A stretch of 64,000 bases of DNA from Kluyvera georgiana ATCC 51603 (GCF_001654985.1 NZ_LXEU01000014.1:1-64000), one strand, 5' to 3'. Positions 1 to 10,655 are shown, counted from the stretch's first letter. The notes: generated by a model not told the origin, from the letters alone. A program made the numbers and translations.

Positions 1-302
1 GGGCTTTTTTACGTCTATAGCCCTGCTAACCGAATCGCTGCGCTTGAATAGCGACAAATATCCTGTCCGGATGCCGACACAAGATAGGTTCAGTGCGCTT
101 GTCGGCTTTGCCTTCCCCTGTCTACCATATATAGCGGTTGCTAATAAAAAGCGTCTGCACCGTGTGAAGAGAGTTATCCCTGTATATTTAACAGAGCGTT
201 ATAGCGTCCTTGAAATAAAATGTACTGCTATCTCTTTATTCTATTTGGTGATTTTTATGCGGTGCTGAATAAGAAGGAAATATGTGAAAGGAATAAAATA
301 AA
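1..302. other. Gene-free left edge of the window
   Basis: No convincing gene is seen here. The first ten bases (GGGC followed by six T) look like the right arm and T-tract of a rightward terminator whose left arm lies outside the window. The rest is rather AT-rich. Short open frames of up to about 74 codons exist but have no recognisable product and no good ribosome binding site. Confidence 0.5.
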
Positions 303-344
303 ACCCGCATCAGCGTGATTAATAAAATAACAACCGATGCGGGT
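303..344 (-). terminator. Intrinsic terminator downstream of yhdV
   Basis: A 9-bp perfect inverted repeat (303-311 with 336-344) has a 24-nt loop. Read leftward, the stem is followed by a T-rich run (TTTTATTTTATT). Read rightward it is followed by TC and eight A, so it works best for the leftward yhdV transcript. Confidence 0.7.
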
Positions 345-383
345 CAAAAAAAACGGGAGGCACGAACCTTTGCGGCCTTTCTG

Positions 384-605
384 TTACTTGGTCAGCGCGA
401 CGATACCCAGCGTCAGGCCTGCCAGTGCCGCTGCACCACCGGCGATGGCTCCTGCGGTTTCCCAGTTGTCTTGCGTTGTTCCTTTCATACAGGTGTTGGT
501 GTGAACCAGACGACCCTGGTCGTCATAGACCGGAACGCAAGGTGAATCATGTGCACAGCCCGCAAGCAGCGTTGCCAGCAGCGTCACCAGAATAAATTTT
601 TTCAT
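384..605 (-). CDS. yhdV: YhdV family small outer-membrane lipoprotein
   Basis: A 73-residue predicted lipoprotein. A short basic N-terminus and hydrophobic stretch end in the lipobox LLAGC, with the lipidated cysteine at residue 17. A glycine/alanine-rich hydrophobic segment lies near the C-terminus (about residues 50-70). Length and sequence match YhdV of E. coli, which also lies directly downstream of acrEF. It is transcribed in the same direction as acrEF but is separated from it by a terminator and about 300 bp, so it probably has its own promoter. Its function is not known. The name is supported by sequence and position. Confidence 0.88.
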   Translation of the reverse strand: MKKFILVTLLATLLAGCAHDSPCVPVYDDQGRLVHTNTCMKGTTQDNWETAGAIAGGAAALAGLTLGIVALTK

Positions 606-864
606 GATATAGCCTCTAAATAGTCCGTTTCATTACGCCGTCATGGACGTATTACGGAATGGCTTATTTTATCACCTGGATACCCGCGGTCTGATAGAGG
701 AAATAATCTCAATTTATGAGTTACGTAAATATCGTGGAGAAGGCGTGTTAAATTGGCAGGATTGTGTGGAAATGATGTAGATGAAAATAACGAAATAAAC
801 GCCGCGCCAGTATAATAAGCGAGATCAGTGATAACGTATTGAGCCACTTGCAGTTATTTGGCGA
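606..864. other. Intergenic region between acrF and yhdV
   Basis: No gene is seen. It must hold the yhdV promoter, since the acrF terminator lies at its right end, but I cannot assign the hexamers with confidence. The open frame across 641-847 on the minus strand has no homologue I recognise and looks spurious. Confidence 0.5.
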
Positions 865-890
865 CAAAAAAAGGCGTCCGAAGACGCCTT
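865..890 (-). terminator. Intrinsic terminator of acrEF
   Basis: An 8-bp perfect stem (871-878 with 883-890) with a four-base CGAA/TTCG loop is followed leftward by a run of T, 21 bp beyond the acrF stop codon. Confidence 0.9.
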
Positions 891-910
891 TCACCGGATA
901 GTTTCTGAGG

Positions 911-3900
911 TTAGTCCGTGTGTTTGGTAAATCGACGTCTGACGACCACGAAGAATACCGGGACGAAGAAAATGGCCAGCAGCGTTGCTGTTAACATTCC
1001 CCCCATAACCCCGGTACCTACCGCATTCTGCGCGCCGCTACCGGCACCATGGCTGATAACCAGCGGCATAACGCCAAGAATGAAGGCCAGCGAAGTCATT
1101 AAGATTGGGCGTAGACGCATGCGTGATGCCTCGAGCGTTGCCTCAATAATTCCCTTGCCCTCTTTCTCCATAAGATCCTTGGCGAACTCAACGATCAAAA
1201 TAGCGTTCTTCGCTGATAAGCCGATCGTGGTTAACAGCCCCACCTGGAAGTAAACGTCGTTATTCAAACCACGTAGTGATGCTGCCAGCAGCGCACCGAC
1301 AACCCCCAGAGGCACGACCAGCATCACGGAGAATGGAATAGACCAGCTCTCATAGAGTGCTGCCAGACACAGGAAGACAACGATCAGTGAGATCGCATAC
1401 AGCGCAGGGGCCTGGTTGCCGGATAAACGCTCCTGATAGGACATCCCCGTCCAGTCAAAGCCAATACCAGAAGGCAGCTTGCTGGCCATTTGTTCCATTA
1501 ACGTCATGGCCTCACCGGTACTTTTACCCGGCGCGGCCTCACCCAAAATCTCCATGGAAGGCAGACCGTTGTAGCGTTCCAGTCGCGGTGAACCGTAAAC
1601 CCAATGTGAGGTAACGAAGGCAGAGAACGGCACCATCTCACCGTTAGCGCTACGTACATACATATTGTTAACGTCGCCTGGCAGCATACGGAATTTAGCA
1701 TCCGCCTGAACATATACCTTCTTCACGCGGCCATGATCGATAAAGTCGTTAACGTAGTAACCCCCCAGCGCCGCTGAAATGGTTTCATTGATATCCGACA
1801 GAGAGATGCCCAGTGCCTGCGCTTTTTCCTGGTCGACATCCAGCTTGAACTGCGCGGTGTCTTCCAGTCCGTTTGGACGTACGCGAACCAACTGGTCTGG
1901 ATGCTGTTGCACCATGCCCAGTAGCTGATTACGGGCCTGAGTCAGCGCCGTATGGCCAAGGTTACCCTGATCAATCAACTCGAAGTCAAAGCCGGTAGCC
2001 GTACCGAGTTCGATAATGGCTGGCATATTGAACGGGAAGACCATGGCATCTTTAATCTGGCTGAAGGCCATGGTCGCGCGTTTGATGATGGACTCCGCGC
2101 TGTTCTTATCGCCGCTACGTTCATCCCACGGCTTGAGGCTAACAAACGCCATACCGGAGTTTTGCCCCTGACCGCTGAAGCTGAAGCCGTTAACGGTAAA
2201 GACGCTTGCCACGTTGGCCTTCTCGTTATTCAGATAGTAGTGGGTAACGGTATCCAGGACCTTCTGCGTACGTTCCTGCGTAGCGCCAGCCGGGAGCTGC
2301 ACCATGGTCATGAATACACCCTGATCTTCATCCGGCAGGAAGGACGTAGGGAGACGGACAAACAGCACCGCCATCCCAACAACAATAAGCACATAGATGA
2401 TCAGATAACGTCCGGTACAGCGCAGAATGCCGCTCACGCTGTTGGTATAGTGGTTAACGCTCTGATCAAACTTATTGTTGAACCAGCCGAAGAACCCTTT
2501 CTTCTCATAGTGATCGGCAGATCCTGGTTTCAACAGCGTGGCACACAGCGCAGGGGTCAGAATCAAGGCCACCAGTACCGACAGTGCCATGGCCGAAACA
2601 ATGGTAATAGAGAACTGGCGGTAGATAGCGCCGGTAGAGCCGCCGAAGAAGGCCATCGGGACGAACACCGCCGATAGCACCATAGCGATACCGACCAGCG
2701 CGCCCTGAATCTGCGACATGGATTTCTCCGTCGCTTCCACCGGCGAAAGCTGCTCTTCGACCATCACACGTTCAACGTTTTCAACCACCACGATAGCATC
2801 ATCGACCAATAGTCCTATCGCGAGCACCATCCCGAACATTGTCAGGGTGTTTATCGAGTAGCCAAACATATCCAGCACGGCAAAAGTCCCCAGCAATACC
2901 ACCGGCACGGCGATCGTGGGAATTAGCGTTGCGCGGATATTCTGTAAGAACAGATACATCACGAGGAAGACGAGGATAATCGCTTCAAACAGCGTTTTGA
3001 CCACTTCGTGAATGGAGATAGTGACAAATGGCGTGGTGTCGTATGGATAGACTACCTTCATTCCCTGCGGGAAAAAAGGCTGCAGCTCCGCCAGCTTGGC
3101 CTTAATCGCGTTCGCAGTATCCAGCGCATTCGCGCCCGTGGCGAGCTTAATCCCCAGCCCTGAAGCCGGTTTACCGTTAATGCGGGCAACGACGTTGTAG
3201 TTTTCGCCACCTAGCTCAATGCGCGCCACGTCGCTCAGATGCACGACGGAACCGTCAGCGTTGACGCGTAGGGTCACTTTGCCAAACTCAACCGGATCTT
3301 TCAGACGGGTCTGCGCAATGATAGAGGCGTTAAGCTGCTGGCCCTTCACGGAAGGCGTACCACCTAACTGGCCAGCGGCAATCTGGTCGTTCTGTACCTT
3401 CAACTGATTGATCACGTCGACCGGTGTCAGGTTGTATTTGTTCAGCAGATTCCCATCGAGCCAGATACGCATCGCGTATTGTGCGCCAAAAAGCTGGACG
3501 TCGCCGACGCCGTTCAGACGACTGATCGGGTCTTTAACGTTAGAGGCGATGTAGTCCGAAATATCGTCCTGAACGGTATTCGGGTTATCGGAGATAAAAC
3601 CGGCCACTAACAGGAAGCTGCTGCTCGATTTCTCTACGCTAATCCCCTGCTGCTGTACTTCCTGCGGCAGCAGCGGCGTTGCCAGCTGCAGTTTGTTCTG
3701 CACCTGAACCTGGGCGATATCGGGGTCTGTGCCTGAATTAAAGGTCAGAGTGATAGTCACCGAACCGGCCGAATCGCTGGTAGAGGACATATACATCAGG
3801 TTATCGATACCGTTCATGTTCTGTTCGATAACCTGAGTAACGGTGTCCTGCACGGTCTGAGCGTCAGCGCCCGGATAGGTAGCGGAGATAGCCACCGCTG

Positions 3901-4021
3901 GCGGTGCAATCGTAGGATATTGCGCGATAGGCAATTGCAAAATAGCCAACCCGCCGGCAATCATCAGAATGATGGCCAGAACCCAGGCAAAAACCGGGCG
4001 ATGGATAAAAAACTTAGACAT
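911..4021 (-). CDS. acrF: RND multidrug efflux transporter AcrF
   Basis: A 1036-residue inner-membrane proton-driven drug exporter of the AcrB/AcrD/AcrF (HAE1) family. It has an N-terminal membrane helix, two large periplasmic loops and twelve predicted membrane segments. The proton-relay aspartates lie in helix 4 at D407 and D408 ([14 protein letters not shown]), and the matching lysine lies in GLSAKNA near residue 940. The family partner is a periplasmic adaptor plus the TolC channel. The adaptor gene acrE lies 12 bp upstream and the repressor gene acrS is divergent. That context, with yhdV downstream, identifies it as AcrF rather than AcrB. In E. coli and Salmonella this pump is usually nearly silent (H-NS, AcrS). 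Full length with no damage seen. Confidence 0.95.
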   Translation of the reverse strand: MSKFFIHRPVFAWVLAIILMIAGGLAILQLPIAQYPTIAPPAVAISATYPGADAQTVQDTVTQVIEQNMNGIDNLMYMSSTSDSAGSVTITLTFNSGTDPDIAQVQVQNKLQLATPLLPQEVQQQGISVEKSSSSFLLVAGFISDNPNTVQDDISDYIASNVKDPISRLNGVGDVQLFGAQYAMRIWLDGNLLNKYNLTPVDVINQLKVQNDQIAAGQLGGTPSVKGQQLNASIIAQTRLKDPVEFGKVTLRVNADGSVVHLSDVARIELGGENYNVVARINGKPASGLGIKLATGANALDTANAIKAKLAELQPFFPQGMKVVYPYDTTPFVTISIHEVVKTLFEAIILVFLVMYLFLQNIRATLIPTIAVPVVLLGTFAVLDMFGYSINTLTMFGMVLAIGLLVDDAIVVVENVERVMVEEQLSPVEATEKSMSQIQGALVGIAMVLSAVFVPMAFFGGSTGAIYRQFSITIVSAMALSVLVALILTPALCATLLKPGSADHYEKKGFFGWFNNKFDQSVNHYTNSVSGILRCTGRYLIIYVLIVVGMAVLFVRLPTSFLPDEDQGVFMTMVQLPAGATQERTQKVLDTVTHYYLNNEKANVASVFTVNGFSFSGQGQNSGMAFVSLKPWDERSGDKNSAESIIKRATMAFSQIKDAMVFPFNMPAIIELGTATGFDFELIDQGNLGHTALTQARNQLLGMVQQHPDQLVRVRPNGLEDTAQFKLDVDQEKAQALGISLSDINETISAALGGYYVNDFIDHGRVKKVYVQADAKFRMLPGDVNNMYVRSANGEMVPFSAFVTSHWVYGSPRLERYNGLPSMEILGEAAPGKSTGEAMTLMEQMASKLPSGIGFDWTGMSYQERLSGNQAPALYAISLIVVFLCLAALYESWSIPFSVMLVVPLGVVGALLAASLRGLNNDVYFQVGLLTTIGLSAKNAILIVEFAKDLMEKEGKGIIEATLEASRMRLRPILMTSLAFILGVMPLVISHGAGSGAQNAVGTGVMGGMLTATLLAIFFVPVFFVVVRRRFTKHTD

Positions 4022-4033
4022 GGGTTTGGTACC

Positions 4034-5173
4034 TTATTGCGCAGCCGGAGCCGCGGTATCCTCTTCTGCCTTCACGGTCGCGCCTGGGCGCACTTTCTGT
4101 AGCCCACTGACGATGACTTTATCGCCGGACTTCAGGCCACTGGTGATCAGCCACTGGTCGCCAACAGCCTGCGCGGCCACAACGTTACGGGTTTCCACCT
4201 GATTTTTGTCATTGACCAGCAGCACGGTGGCATCGCCACGCGGCGTACGGGTGACGCCTTGCTGAGGAACCAGCATTGCGCTTGGATTTACCCCTTCATC
4301 GATACGTGCTCGCACAAACATGCCCGGCAGCAGCGTATGCTGTGGATTAGGGAAGATGGCGCGCAGGGTGATGGAGCCGGTGCTTTCATCTACGGTGACG
4401 TCGGAGAATTGCAGAGACCCTTTCAGGGCGTAGGGCTGACCATTTTCCATCACTAACTGGACGCTCTTCGCATCACCGCCCTGTTGCAGGCTCTCCTGCT
4501 TCAGGCGCATAAAATCGCTGCTGGACTGAGTTACGTCGACGTAAATCGGATCGAGCTGCTGTACCGTCGCCATCGCGTTGGACTGCCCGTTGGTTACCAG
4601 CGCGCCTTCCGTTACGCTGGACTTGCCGATGCGGCCAGTGATAGGGGAGGTCACTTTGGTATAGGCTAGATTGATGCGAGCGCTCTCAACGGCCGCTTTT
4701 GCTGCCATGACGTCGGCATCGGCCTGACGTGCGGTCGCGACCGCCTGATCGTAATCCTGCTGACTGATGTACTTCGTACCCAGCAGTGGGACATAGCGTT
4801 TTACCGTCAGATGAGCGATGGCTGCGGCGGCCTCCGCTTTTGACTCATCGCCTCTGGCGCTGTCATAAGCGGCCTGGTAGGTCGCTGGGTCAATTTGGTA
4901 CAGGGATTGCCCTGCTTCAACGTCACTACCTTCCACAAAGTTACGCTTCAGAATGATACCGCTGACCTGTGGGCGAACCTCAGCGACGCGGAACGCAGAG
5001 GTGCGGCCCGGCAATTCTGTGATGATGGAGAGCGGCGCATTGTTCACGACATGAACAGTAACCTGGGGCATGGGGGCATGCGCTTGCTGATTGCCTGAAT
5101 CATCGCAGCCGCTTAATAATGCCGCAGAGATAATTAGGCTGGTTAAGAGTGTAACTCTGGCGTGGCTCGTCAT
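4034..5173 (-). CDS. acrE: Periplasmic adaptor lipoprotein AcrE
   Basis: A 379-residue membrane fusion protein linking AcrF to a TolC-type channel. The N-terminus is a lipoprotein signal with lipobox LLSGC (lipidated C23). After it come the usual barrel-sandwich (lipoyl-like) halves flanking a helical hairpin at about residues 95-165, then a beta-barrel and membrane-proximal domain. The C-terminus is alanine-rich. The start has a good Shine-Dalgarno sequence (AAGGAA) a few bases upstream. It is the first gene of the acrEF operon and diverges from acrS. It resembles AcrA strongly; the linkage to acrF and acrS decides the name. Confidence 0.95.
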   Translation of the reverse strand: MTSHARVTLLTSLIISAALLSGCDDSGNQQAHAPMPQVTVHVVNNAPLSIITELPGRTSAFRVAEVRPQVSGIILKRNFVEGSDVEAGQSLYQIDPATYQAAYDSARGDESKAEAAAAIAHLTVKRYVPLLGTKYISQQDYDQAVATARQADADVMAAKAAVESARINLAYTKVTSPITGRIGKSSVTEGALVTNGQSNAMATVQQLDPIYVDVTQSSSDFMRLKQESLQQGGDAKSVQLVMENGQPYALKGSLQFSDVTVDESTGSITLRAIFPNPQHTLLPGMFVRARIDEGVNPSAMLVPQQGVTRTPRGDATVLLVNDKNQVETRNVVAAQAVGDQWLITSGLKSGDKVIVSGLQKVRPGATVKAEEDTAAPAAQ

Positions 5174-5534
5174 TGCGGTTCCTTATAGATTGATAGCCCG
5201 ATTTGACTACAAATCTGAGAAAGAAAGGGTGAATAAAAAACAGTTCGTTATCCTACAAATAAACAACGATGGATGTAAGGGATAGTTATTTTGGAGTGGA
5301 TGCTAAAGGCACGGAAACACAAAAAAAGCAGGATTGGAGAATAAACGAGGGCAAACCTCAGAAGATAATATTCATACAGTGAATGGTAATTCAGCAAAGC
5401 ATACATTTACTATATTTATTTGTTTTTTGGTGAGTATCAAACTTTTTGGTAAATACAGCAGTTATTCTGAATGATAGATTGAATAGAGTAATATAAATTA
5501 TTCATCGTTCATCCAGCGCTAAGCGATACATTCC
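5174..5534. promoter_or_regulatory. acrE-acrS divergent control region
   Basis: A 361-bp AT-rich stretch without a gene, holding the promoters of acrEF (leftward) and acrS (rightward). The motif CATACATTTAC near 5398-5408 resembles half of the known AcrR operator; no full palindrome is clear. The high AT content fits the H-NS silencing known for acrEF in E. coli. Confidence 0.5.
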
Positions 5535-6188
5535 ATGGCAAGAAAAACGAAAGAAGAGGCGCTCAAGACGCGTCAAATGCTGCTTGACGCAGCGATTGAA
5601 CAGTTTGCGCTGCGCGGCGTCAGCAACACCACGCTGACCGATATTGCCGATGCTGCTGGCGTAACGCGGGGGGCGGTTTACTGGCATTTTTCAAGTAAGA
5701 GTGAATTATTTAATGCAATGTGGCAGGAGCAACTCCCACTGCGTGATTTAATTCATCATAAATTGAAACAAATAGAGTGTGGGAATCCATTATTAGATTT
5801 GAGGAATAAGTTTGTATTAGGTTTGCAATATATCGCGGAAACGCCTCGCCAGCGTGCTTTGATGCAAATTCTGTATCATAAGTGCGAATTTAATAGCGAC
5901 ATGATGTCTGAATATGAAATCAGAAAGAAAATAGGCTTTGGCTATGATACTGTTCGCGATATATTGCAGGGGTGTGTGCGTAACCAGATATTACCTAAAG
6001 ATACAAATATTGAGATTATATTAATCGTTTTATATAGCGCGTTTAGCGGTCTGATTAAAAACTGGTTAATGGCGCCACAGCAGTTTGATCTCTACCAACA
6101 AGCGCCGCTGCTGGTCGACAATCTGATGTCCGCGGTTTGTGCTCAAAGTCTTTGGTCCACTCGGCCTGCGCTGGTGGTCAATCAGTAG
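5535..6188 (+). CDS. acrS: TetR-family repressor AcrS (EnvR)
   Basis: A 217-residue TetR/AcrR-type regulator. The N-terminal helix-turn-helix (about residues 10-56) contains the family pattern TLTDIADAAGVTRGAVYWHF. The remainder is a variable helical ligand domain. It diverges from acrE, as AcrS does in E. coli, where it represses acrAB and acrEF. The codons from about residue 65 onward are more AT-rich than those of the surrounding genes, which is common for this locus. It has no strong Shine-Dalgarno sequence in front of the chosen ATG, so expression may be low. Confidence 0.92.
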   Translation: MARKTKEEALKTRQMLLDAAIEQFALRGVSNTTLTDIADAAGVTRGAVYWHFSSKSELFNAMWQEQLPLRDLIHHKLKQIECGNPLLDLRNKFVLGLQYIAETPRQRALMQILYHKCEFNSDMMSEYEIRKKIGFGYDTVRDILQGCVRNQILPKDTNIEIILIVLYSAFSGLIKNWLMAPQQFDLYQQAPLLVDNLMSAVCAQSLWSTRPALVVNQ

Positions 6189-6254
6189 GTCAGTGCACAT
6201 CTACCTGATTATCCGGGCGTGACGCCGTGTCTCTTCTGCGGCGTTGTGCAGGTG

Positions 6255-6290
6255 ATAAAAAAGGCGCTTCCCCATGCCGAGTAGCGCCTT
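6255..6290 (-). terminator. Intrinsic terminator of dusB-fis
   Basis: The 8-bp stem AAGGCGCT/AGCGCCTT (6261-6268 with 6283-6290) is followed leftward by six T. It lies 28 bp after the fis stop codon and also separates the convergent acrS. Confidence 0.88.
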
Positions 6291-6317
6291 CAAAATCAAG
6301 CAATTAACTGATTAGTA

Positions 6318-6614
6318 TCAGTTCATGCCGTATTTTTTCAGTTTCTTACGCAGAGTACCGCGGTTGATGCCCATCATCAGGGCAGCGCGGGTCTGGTTAC
6401 CACGGGTGTATTGCATCACCATGTCCAACAGGGGCTGTTCTACTTCAGCCAGTACCAGCTCATACAGGTCATTAACGTCCTGACCGTTCAGTTGAGCAAA
6501 ATAGTTCTTCAGTGCCTGTTTAACCGAGTCACGCAGGGGTTTTTGGGTTACCTGATCCTGAGAGTTAACGGTAGAAACGGTCAGTACGTCAGAATTTACG
6601 CGTTGTTCGAACAT
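6318..6614 (-). CDS. fis: Nucleoid-associated protein Fis
   Basis: A 98-residue DNA-bending homodimer that organises the nucleoid and controls rRNA, tRNA and many other promoters; abundant in early exponential growth. The N-terminal beta-hairpin arms are followed by four helices ending in a helix-turn-helix at about residues 74-95 ([19 protein letters not shown]). As far as I can recall the protein is identical to E. coli Fis, a sign of very strong constraint. It is the second gene of the dusB-fis operon, 24 bp after dusB. Confidence 0.98.
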
Positions 6615-6638
6615 AGTTCTGTCAGCTCTTTATTTCTA

Positions 6639-7604
6639 TTACGCAAAATTTTCGAAGTATGCCTCCAACGCCTCCAGCTGTTCGCTGGCATCCTCAATGG
6701 CGTTGAATGTGCGCCGAAACTGGTCATTTGGAGCGTGCTCCTGGAGATACCAGGAGACGTGTTTCCGCGCGATTCGGTACCCTTTTGCCTGACCATAAAA
6801 GTCATGCAGTTCCCGAACGTGCGCACAAAGCAAGCGCTTCACCTCTGCCAGAGGCAGTGGAGGCAGCAGCTCCCCAGTGTCCAGATAATGCTGGATTTCC
6901 CGAAAGATCCAGGGTCTTCCCTGAGCCGCACGTCCTATCATCAGGGCATCAGCCCCCGTATAGTCGAGTACAGCTCTGGCTTTAAGCGGGTCAGTAATGT
7001 CGCCATTCGCGATAATCGGAATGGAAACGTTCTGCTTAACTGTCCGAATGCTGTCGTACTCAGCGTCTCCGTTAAACAAGCAGGCGCGGGTGCGTCCGTG
7101 AATAGTCAGAGCCTGAATGCCACAGTCTTCAGCCAGTTGGGCAATTTCTACACAGTTACGGTGCTCAGGAGCCCAGCCAGTGCGAATCTTAAGTGTGACA
7201 GGAACGTCCACCGCCTTAACAACCGCGTTCAGGATAGCCTTCACCTGATCCGGGTATTGCAGTAGGGCTGAACCTGCTAGCTTGCGATTCACCTTTTTTG
7301 CCGGACAGCCCATATTAATATCAATAATCTGGGCGCCGCTTTCCACATTAATGCGGGCGGCTCCGGCCATCTCTTCAGGATCGCTACCGGCGATTTGCAC
7401 GGTACGAATACCTGGTTCATCCACGTGCACCATACGTAACCGAGATTTATCGCTCTCCCACACCTGCGGGTTGGAGGACATCATCTCTGATACGGTTAAG
7501 CCTGCTCCCATCTCGTAGCACAACGTCCGGAATGGTCTGTCAGTGATGCCAGCCATGGGCGCTGCGATCAGGCGATTTCTGAGCTGGTGTTGTCCGATAC
7601 GCAT
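6639..7604 (-). CDS. dusB: tRNA-dihydrouridine synthase B
   Basis: A 321-residue flavoenzyme that reduces specific uridines in the tRNA D-loop with FMN and NADPH. An N-terminal TIM barrel begins with the phosphate/FMN-binding stretch [13 protein letters not shown]. The catalytic cysteine is C100 in [20 protein letters not shown]. The C-terminal part (from about residue 245) is the helical tRNA-binding domain. It is the first gene of the dusB-fis operon and is transcribed from the strong growth-rate-regulated promoter directly upstream. Confidence 0.96.
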   Translation of the reverse strand: MRIGQHQLRNRLIAAPMAGITDRPFRTLCYEMGAGLTVSEMMSSNPQVWESDKSRLRMVHVDEPGIRTVQIAGSDPEEMAGAARINVESGAQIIDINMGCPAKKVNRKLAGSALLQYPDQVKAILNAVVKAVDVPVTLKIRTGWAPEHRNCVEIAQLAEDCGIQALTIHGRTRACLFNGDAEYDSIRTVKQNVSIPIIANGDITDPLKARAVLDYTGADALMIGRAAQGRPWIFREIQHYLDTGELLPPLPLAEVKRLLCAHVRELHDFYGQAKGYRIARKHVSWYLQEHAPNDQFRRTFNAIEDASEQLEALEAYFENFA

Positions 7605-7643
7605 GAGTTAAGAAATGACCATACTGTGACTGCAAGGCGGCGT

Positions 7644-7672
7644 ATATTACGCATTTTTTGCACGAGATGAAA
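7644..7672 (-). promoter_or_regulatory. dusB-fis promoter
   Basis: On the minus strand, -35 TTTCAT (7667-7672) and -10 TAATAT (7644-7649) are separated by 17 bp and followed by a GC-rich discriminator. This matches what I know of the E. coli fis promoter, which is under stringent and Fis control. The leader to the dusB ATG is about 30 nt. Confidence 0.75.
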
Positions 7673-7880
7673 GGCCAAACTTTGAGCAATCAGATGTTGT
7701 AGATCAATGAATCTCAGTACTGAAAGCGAATCGACGATAAATTCCCATATTAATCATCGAATTAAACAAAAGTGAATGTTTTGTGCGCATTCAGAAAATC
7801 ATCAAACTTCTCTCGCATTCTTACGTAACGGCGAGCGCTTGAACGATAAAATGATGATTTAATGAACAATATTGGTTCGA

Positions 7881-7904
7881 TAAATGCGATCTGTCTCGCA
7901 TTTA
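7881..7904. repeat. 9-bp perfect inverted repeat upstream of dusB
   Basis: TAAATGCGA (7881-7889) and its exact complement (7896-7904) are separated by 6 nt. No T-tract follows in either direction, so it does not look like an ordinary terminator. The rest of 7673-7930 is AT-rich, without a gene, and is the expected place for Fis and other sites upstream of the dusB promoter. Confidence 0.5.
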
Positions 7905-7930
7905 TGAGGGGGATAAAACGTTCGGACAGG

Positions 7931-7956
7931 GGAAAATGCGGCCAGCAGGCCGCATT
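7931..7956 (-). terminator. Probable terminator of yhdT-panF-prmA
   Basis: A GC-rich 9-bp stem (7935-7943 with 7948-7956) with a 4-nt loop is followed leftward by only four T. It lies 10 bp beyond the prmA stop codon. Confidence 0.65.
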
Positions 7957-7965
7957 CAGAGACGG

Positions 7966-8847
7966 TTATTTTTTGCGGCCCGTAATACGGCACCACTCTT
8001 CTTTTTCGACGACGGCGTCGAGGTCGAAGAGGTCGGCATACGCTTCGCAGACGCTTTCCGCCTGGCTGGCCAGGATACCTGACAGGCCCAGCAGGCCGCC
8101 TGTAACCGGCAGCACGCTGATTAACGGAGCCAGTTCACGTAACGGGCCGGCCAGGATGTTGGCGACCACCACATCGGCTTTCATGGCTTCTGGCTGGTCC
8201 TGCGGCAGATACAGCTCCAGGCGTTCGGAAACGCCGTTACGCTGGGCATTGTCGCGGCTGGCCTGAATGGCCTGCGGATCGATATCGATCCCGATAGCTT
8301 TCGCGGCGCCCAGCTTTAGCGCAGCGATCGCGAGGATCCCCGAACCGCAGCCGAAGTCGATTACCGTTTTGCCCGCCAGATCCAGACCGTCCAGCCACTG
8401 CAGGCACAGCGAGGTGGTCGGGTGGGTACCGGTGCCGAAGGCCAGGCCCGGGTCAAGCATCACGTTGACCGCGTTCTCATCCGGCACCTCACGCCAGCTT
8501 GGGCAGATCCACAGACGCTCGCCAAAGCGCATCGGGTGGAAGTTGTCCATCCACTCGCGCTCCCAGTCTTTATCTTCGAGCTGCTCGATTTTATGCACAA
8601 AACCCGCACCCAGCAGCGGATGCTGCTCAAGCAGGGAAACCACCTCTTTCATGTCGGTTTCTGCATCGAACAGGCCGATAACGTCGGTATCGCCCCACAG
8701 GCGAGTTTCACCCGGCAGCGGCTCGAAGACCGGCGTGTCATGCGTATCCTGGAAGGTGATGGAGACCGAACCGGCCTCCATCAGCGCATCGCTAAGATCT
8801 TCGGCATTGGCGCCGGTTGTGTTCAGTTTCAGTTGGATCCACGGCAT
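7966..8847 (-). CDS. prmA: Ribosomal protein L11 methyltransferase
   Basis: A 293-residue SAM-dependent enzyme that trimethylates ribosomal protein L11. A small N-terminal substrate-recognition domain (about residues 1-75) is joined by a helical linker to a Rossmann-fold methyltransferase domain. The SAM-binding motif I is at about residues 160-180 ([20 protein letters not shown]). Length equals E. coli PrmA. It lies 11 bp downstream of panF, in the same operon. The C-terminus ends in a basic GRKK stretch. Confidence 0.96.
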   Translation of the reverse strand: MPWIQLKLNTTGANAEDLSDALMEAGSVSITFQDTHDTPVFEPLPGETRLWGDTDVIGLFDAETDMKEVVSLLEQHPLLGAGFVHKIEQLEDKDWEREWMDNFHPMRFGERLWICPSWREVPDENAVNVMLDPGLAFGTGTHPTTSLCLQWLDGLDLAGKTVIDFGCGSGILAIAALKLGAAKAIGIDIDPQAIQASRDNAQRNGVSERLELYLPQDQPEAMKADVVVANILAGPLRELAPLISVLPVTGGLLGLSGILASQAESVCEAYADLFDLDAVVEKEEWCRITGRKK

Positions 8848-8858
8848 GGCAAAACTCT

Positions 8859-10310
8859 TTATTTATCAGTAGAAATTACGGCTGCCTGCGGTGCAGGTTG
8901 ACCAAAACGGTTCCCCACCACAAACGCCAGCAAACTTAGCAGTAACGAAGGCACTATCGGATGGAAGCCCAGATACTGAATATTAAACGTCGCCAGCACG
9001 GCATACAGCACGCCACCGACGATCATCCCGCTCAGCGCCCCGGCTGCATTGGCGCGCTCCCAATACAGGCCTAACACCAACGGCCACAGGAATACGGCTT
9101 CAAGCCCGCCAAAGGCCAGCAGGTTTAGCCAGATGATCATTTCAGGCGGGCGCCAGGCGGCCAGCAGCAGCAATGCGCCCAGAATAAGCGTAATAGCTGC
9201 CGACATGCGCTTCAGACGACGCTCATTCTGCATCTGTTCCGGATGCAGGTTCAAATAGAGATCTTTGATGATCGTAGCGGAACTTTGCAGCAATTGGGCA
9301 TTAATTGTCGACATAATTGCCGCCATCGGCGCCGCCAGGAAGATCCCCGCCGCGAAGGGGGGAAGCACTTTCACCATCAGCGTGGGAATGACCAGATCCG
9401 GCACCGTGAGGTCCGGAATAACCGCGCGTCCCAGCGCGCCGGCAAGGTGCATGCCAAACATCAGGATGGCAACGACGATCGTCCCGATAATAATGCCCCG
9501 GTGCACCGCCTTGCTGTCTTTATAAGAGATACAGCGTACCGCCGTGTGCGGCAAACCGATAACCCCAAAGCAGACCAGCACCCAGAACGAGGTCATAAAG
9601 GTCGGCGACAGAATATCATCCGCCCCCTGTGGTGAAACGAGTTTCGGGTCAATCGCTTCCAGGGTTTGCACCGCGTGGCTCAACCCGCCCGCCGCATGCA
9701 CAATACCAACCAGCAGGACGATGGTGCCGATAAGCATCACCAGGCCCTGCATGGTGTCGTTCAGCACGCTGGCGCGAAAGCCGCCGAAAGCGGTGTACAG
9801 CGCAATACTGATACCAAAGATGAGCAGGCCGGTTTCATAGGGGATCCCTGCGGCGGTTTCCAGCAGACGCGCGCCGCCAATAAACTGGACGGTCATTGCG
9901 CCGACAAAGGCAACCAGCAGGCTCAGGCTCGCCAGCCAGACCACCAGGCGACTCTGGTAGCGGGCAAACAGCATATCGTTGAGCGTCACGGCGTTATAGC
10001 GACGAGCAAGGATAGCGAACTTTTTGCCCAATACCCCCAGCGACAGCCAGACGGCAGGTAGCTGAATCATCGCCAGCAGCACCCATCCAAGCCCGTACTT
10101 ATAAGCCGCGCCCGGCCCGCCGATAAACGAACTGGCGCTGATATAGGTGGCCGTGAGCGTCATGGCAAGGACGATGCCTCCCATTGAGCGGCTACCGAGA
10201 AAATACTCATTGAGGAAGTTTCCGGTCGCTCGTTTACGCATGGCGTAAATCGACAGACCAAAAACGACAATCAGATAGGCGATAAGCGGCAGAATGACTT
10301 CAAGCTGCAT
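8859..10310 (-). CDS. panF: Sodium/pantothenate symporter
   Basis: A 483-residue inner-membrane importer of pantothenate, of the solute:sodium symporter family (PF00474), with about 12-13 predicted membrane helices. Conserved SSS motifs include [10 protein letters not shown] and the segment [20 protein letters not shown]. The start at 10310 is preferred because GGAGG lies 9 nt upstream and the product then begins MQLEVILPL with the length of E. coli PanF. An in-frame start 27 nt further upstream lies within yhdT. The start overlaps the yhdT stop by 11 nt, suggesting translational coupling. Confidence 0.95.
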   Translation of the reverse strand: MQLEVILPLIAYLIVVFGLSIYAMRKRATGNFLNEYFLGSRSMGGIVLAMTLTATYISASSFIGGPGAAYKYGLGWVLLAMIQLPAVWLSLGVLGKKFAILARRYNAVTLNDMLFARYQSRLVVWLASLSLLVAFVGAMTVQFIGGARLLETAAGIPYETGLLIFGISIALYTAFGGFRASVLNDTMQGLVMLIGTIVLLVGIVHAAGGLSHAVQTLEAIDPKLVSPQGADDILSPTFMTSFWVLVCFGVIGLPHTAVRCISYKDSKAVHRGIIIGTIVVAILMFGMHLAGALGRAVIPDLTVPDLVIPTLMVKVLPPFAAGIFLAAPMAAIMSTINAQLLQSSATIIKDLYLNLHPEQMQNERRLKRMSAAITLILGALLLLAAWRPPEMIIWLNLLAFGGLEAVFLWPLVLGLYWERANAAGALSGMIVGGVLYAVLATFNIQYLGFHPIVPSLLLSLLAFVVGNRFGQPAPQAAVISTDK

Positions 10311-10545
10311 GGTCGTCATCCTCCAGCGGAATATCACGATAGATAAATTTCACCATCGCCCAGCACAACAAAATAAATACCAGCGGTATCAGCAGGCAGG
10401 CCATCTCAAACCAGTGCGGCAGGCCCGTGAAGCCTTGAACAGAGTTTGGTATGTAAGCGCTCGCCAACCACGCAGCAAGATAGAGAAGGGTTAGCCACAG
10501 CGCCCAGCGCGCCTCTTTGTGGGCCTGAACAAAACGTTTGTCCAT
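10300..10545 (-). CDS. yhdT: YhdT family small membrane protein
   Basis: An 81-residue protein with two predicted membrane helices (about residues 14-33 and 44-68) and an acidic C-terminus (LEDDDHAA). It belongs to DUF997 and is always found just upstream of panF. The tight overlap with panF suggests a small accessory partner of the pantothenate symporter, but this is inference. The Shine-Dalgarno sequence AGGGA lies upstream of the ATG. Confidence 0.9.
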   Translation of the reverse strand: MDKRFVQAHKEARWALWLTLLYLAAWLASAYIPNSVQGFTGLPHWFEMACLLIPLVFILLCWAMVKFIYRDIPLEDDDHAA

Positions 10546-10610
10546 TTTTTGTCCCTTGTGGATGAAGAAAGCGGGGATTGTACCGCAAGGAAAAGATGAG
10601 GGGAGAGAAA

Positions 10611-10640
10611 AAGAAAAAAGGCCGGAAAATCCGGCCTTTT
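10611..10640 (-). terminator. Intrinsic terminator of accBC
   Basis: An 11-bp perfect stem (10616-10626 with 10630-10640) with a three-base loop, containing GGCCGG. Leftward it runs into a T-rich tract. It lies 15 bp beyond the accC stop codon. Confidence 0.9.
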
Positions 10641-10655
10641 GCTGCGAGAACAGGA

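Noticed and set aside
44-268. Possible 74-residue protein near the left edge
   Set aside because: It has no good ribosome binding site, no recognised family and lies in a gene-poor AT-rich region.
1952-2677. Open frame of 241 codons on the plus strand
   Set aside because: It is antisense to acrF and has a composition typical of reverse-strand shadows.
7862-8266. Open frame of 134 codons starting upstream of prmA on the plus strand
   Set aside because: Most of it is antisense to prmA, with serine/arginine-rich shadow composition.
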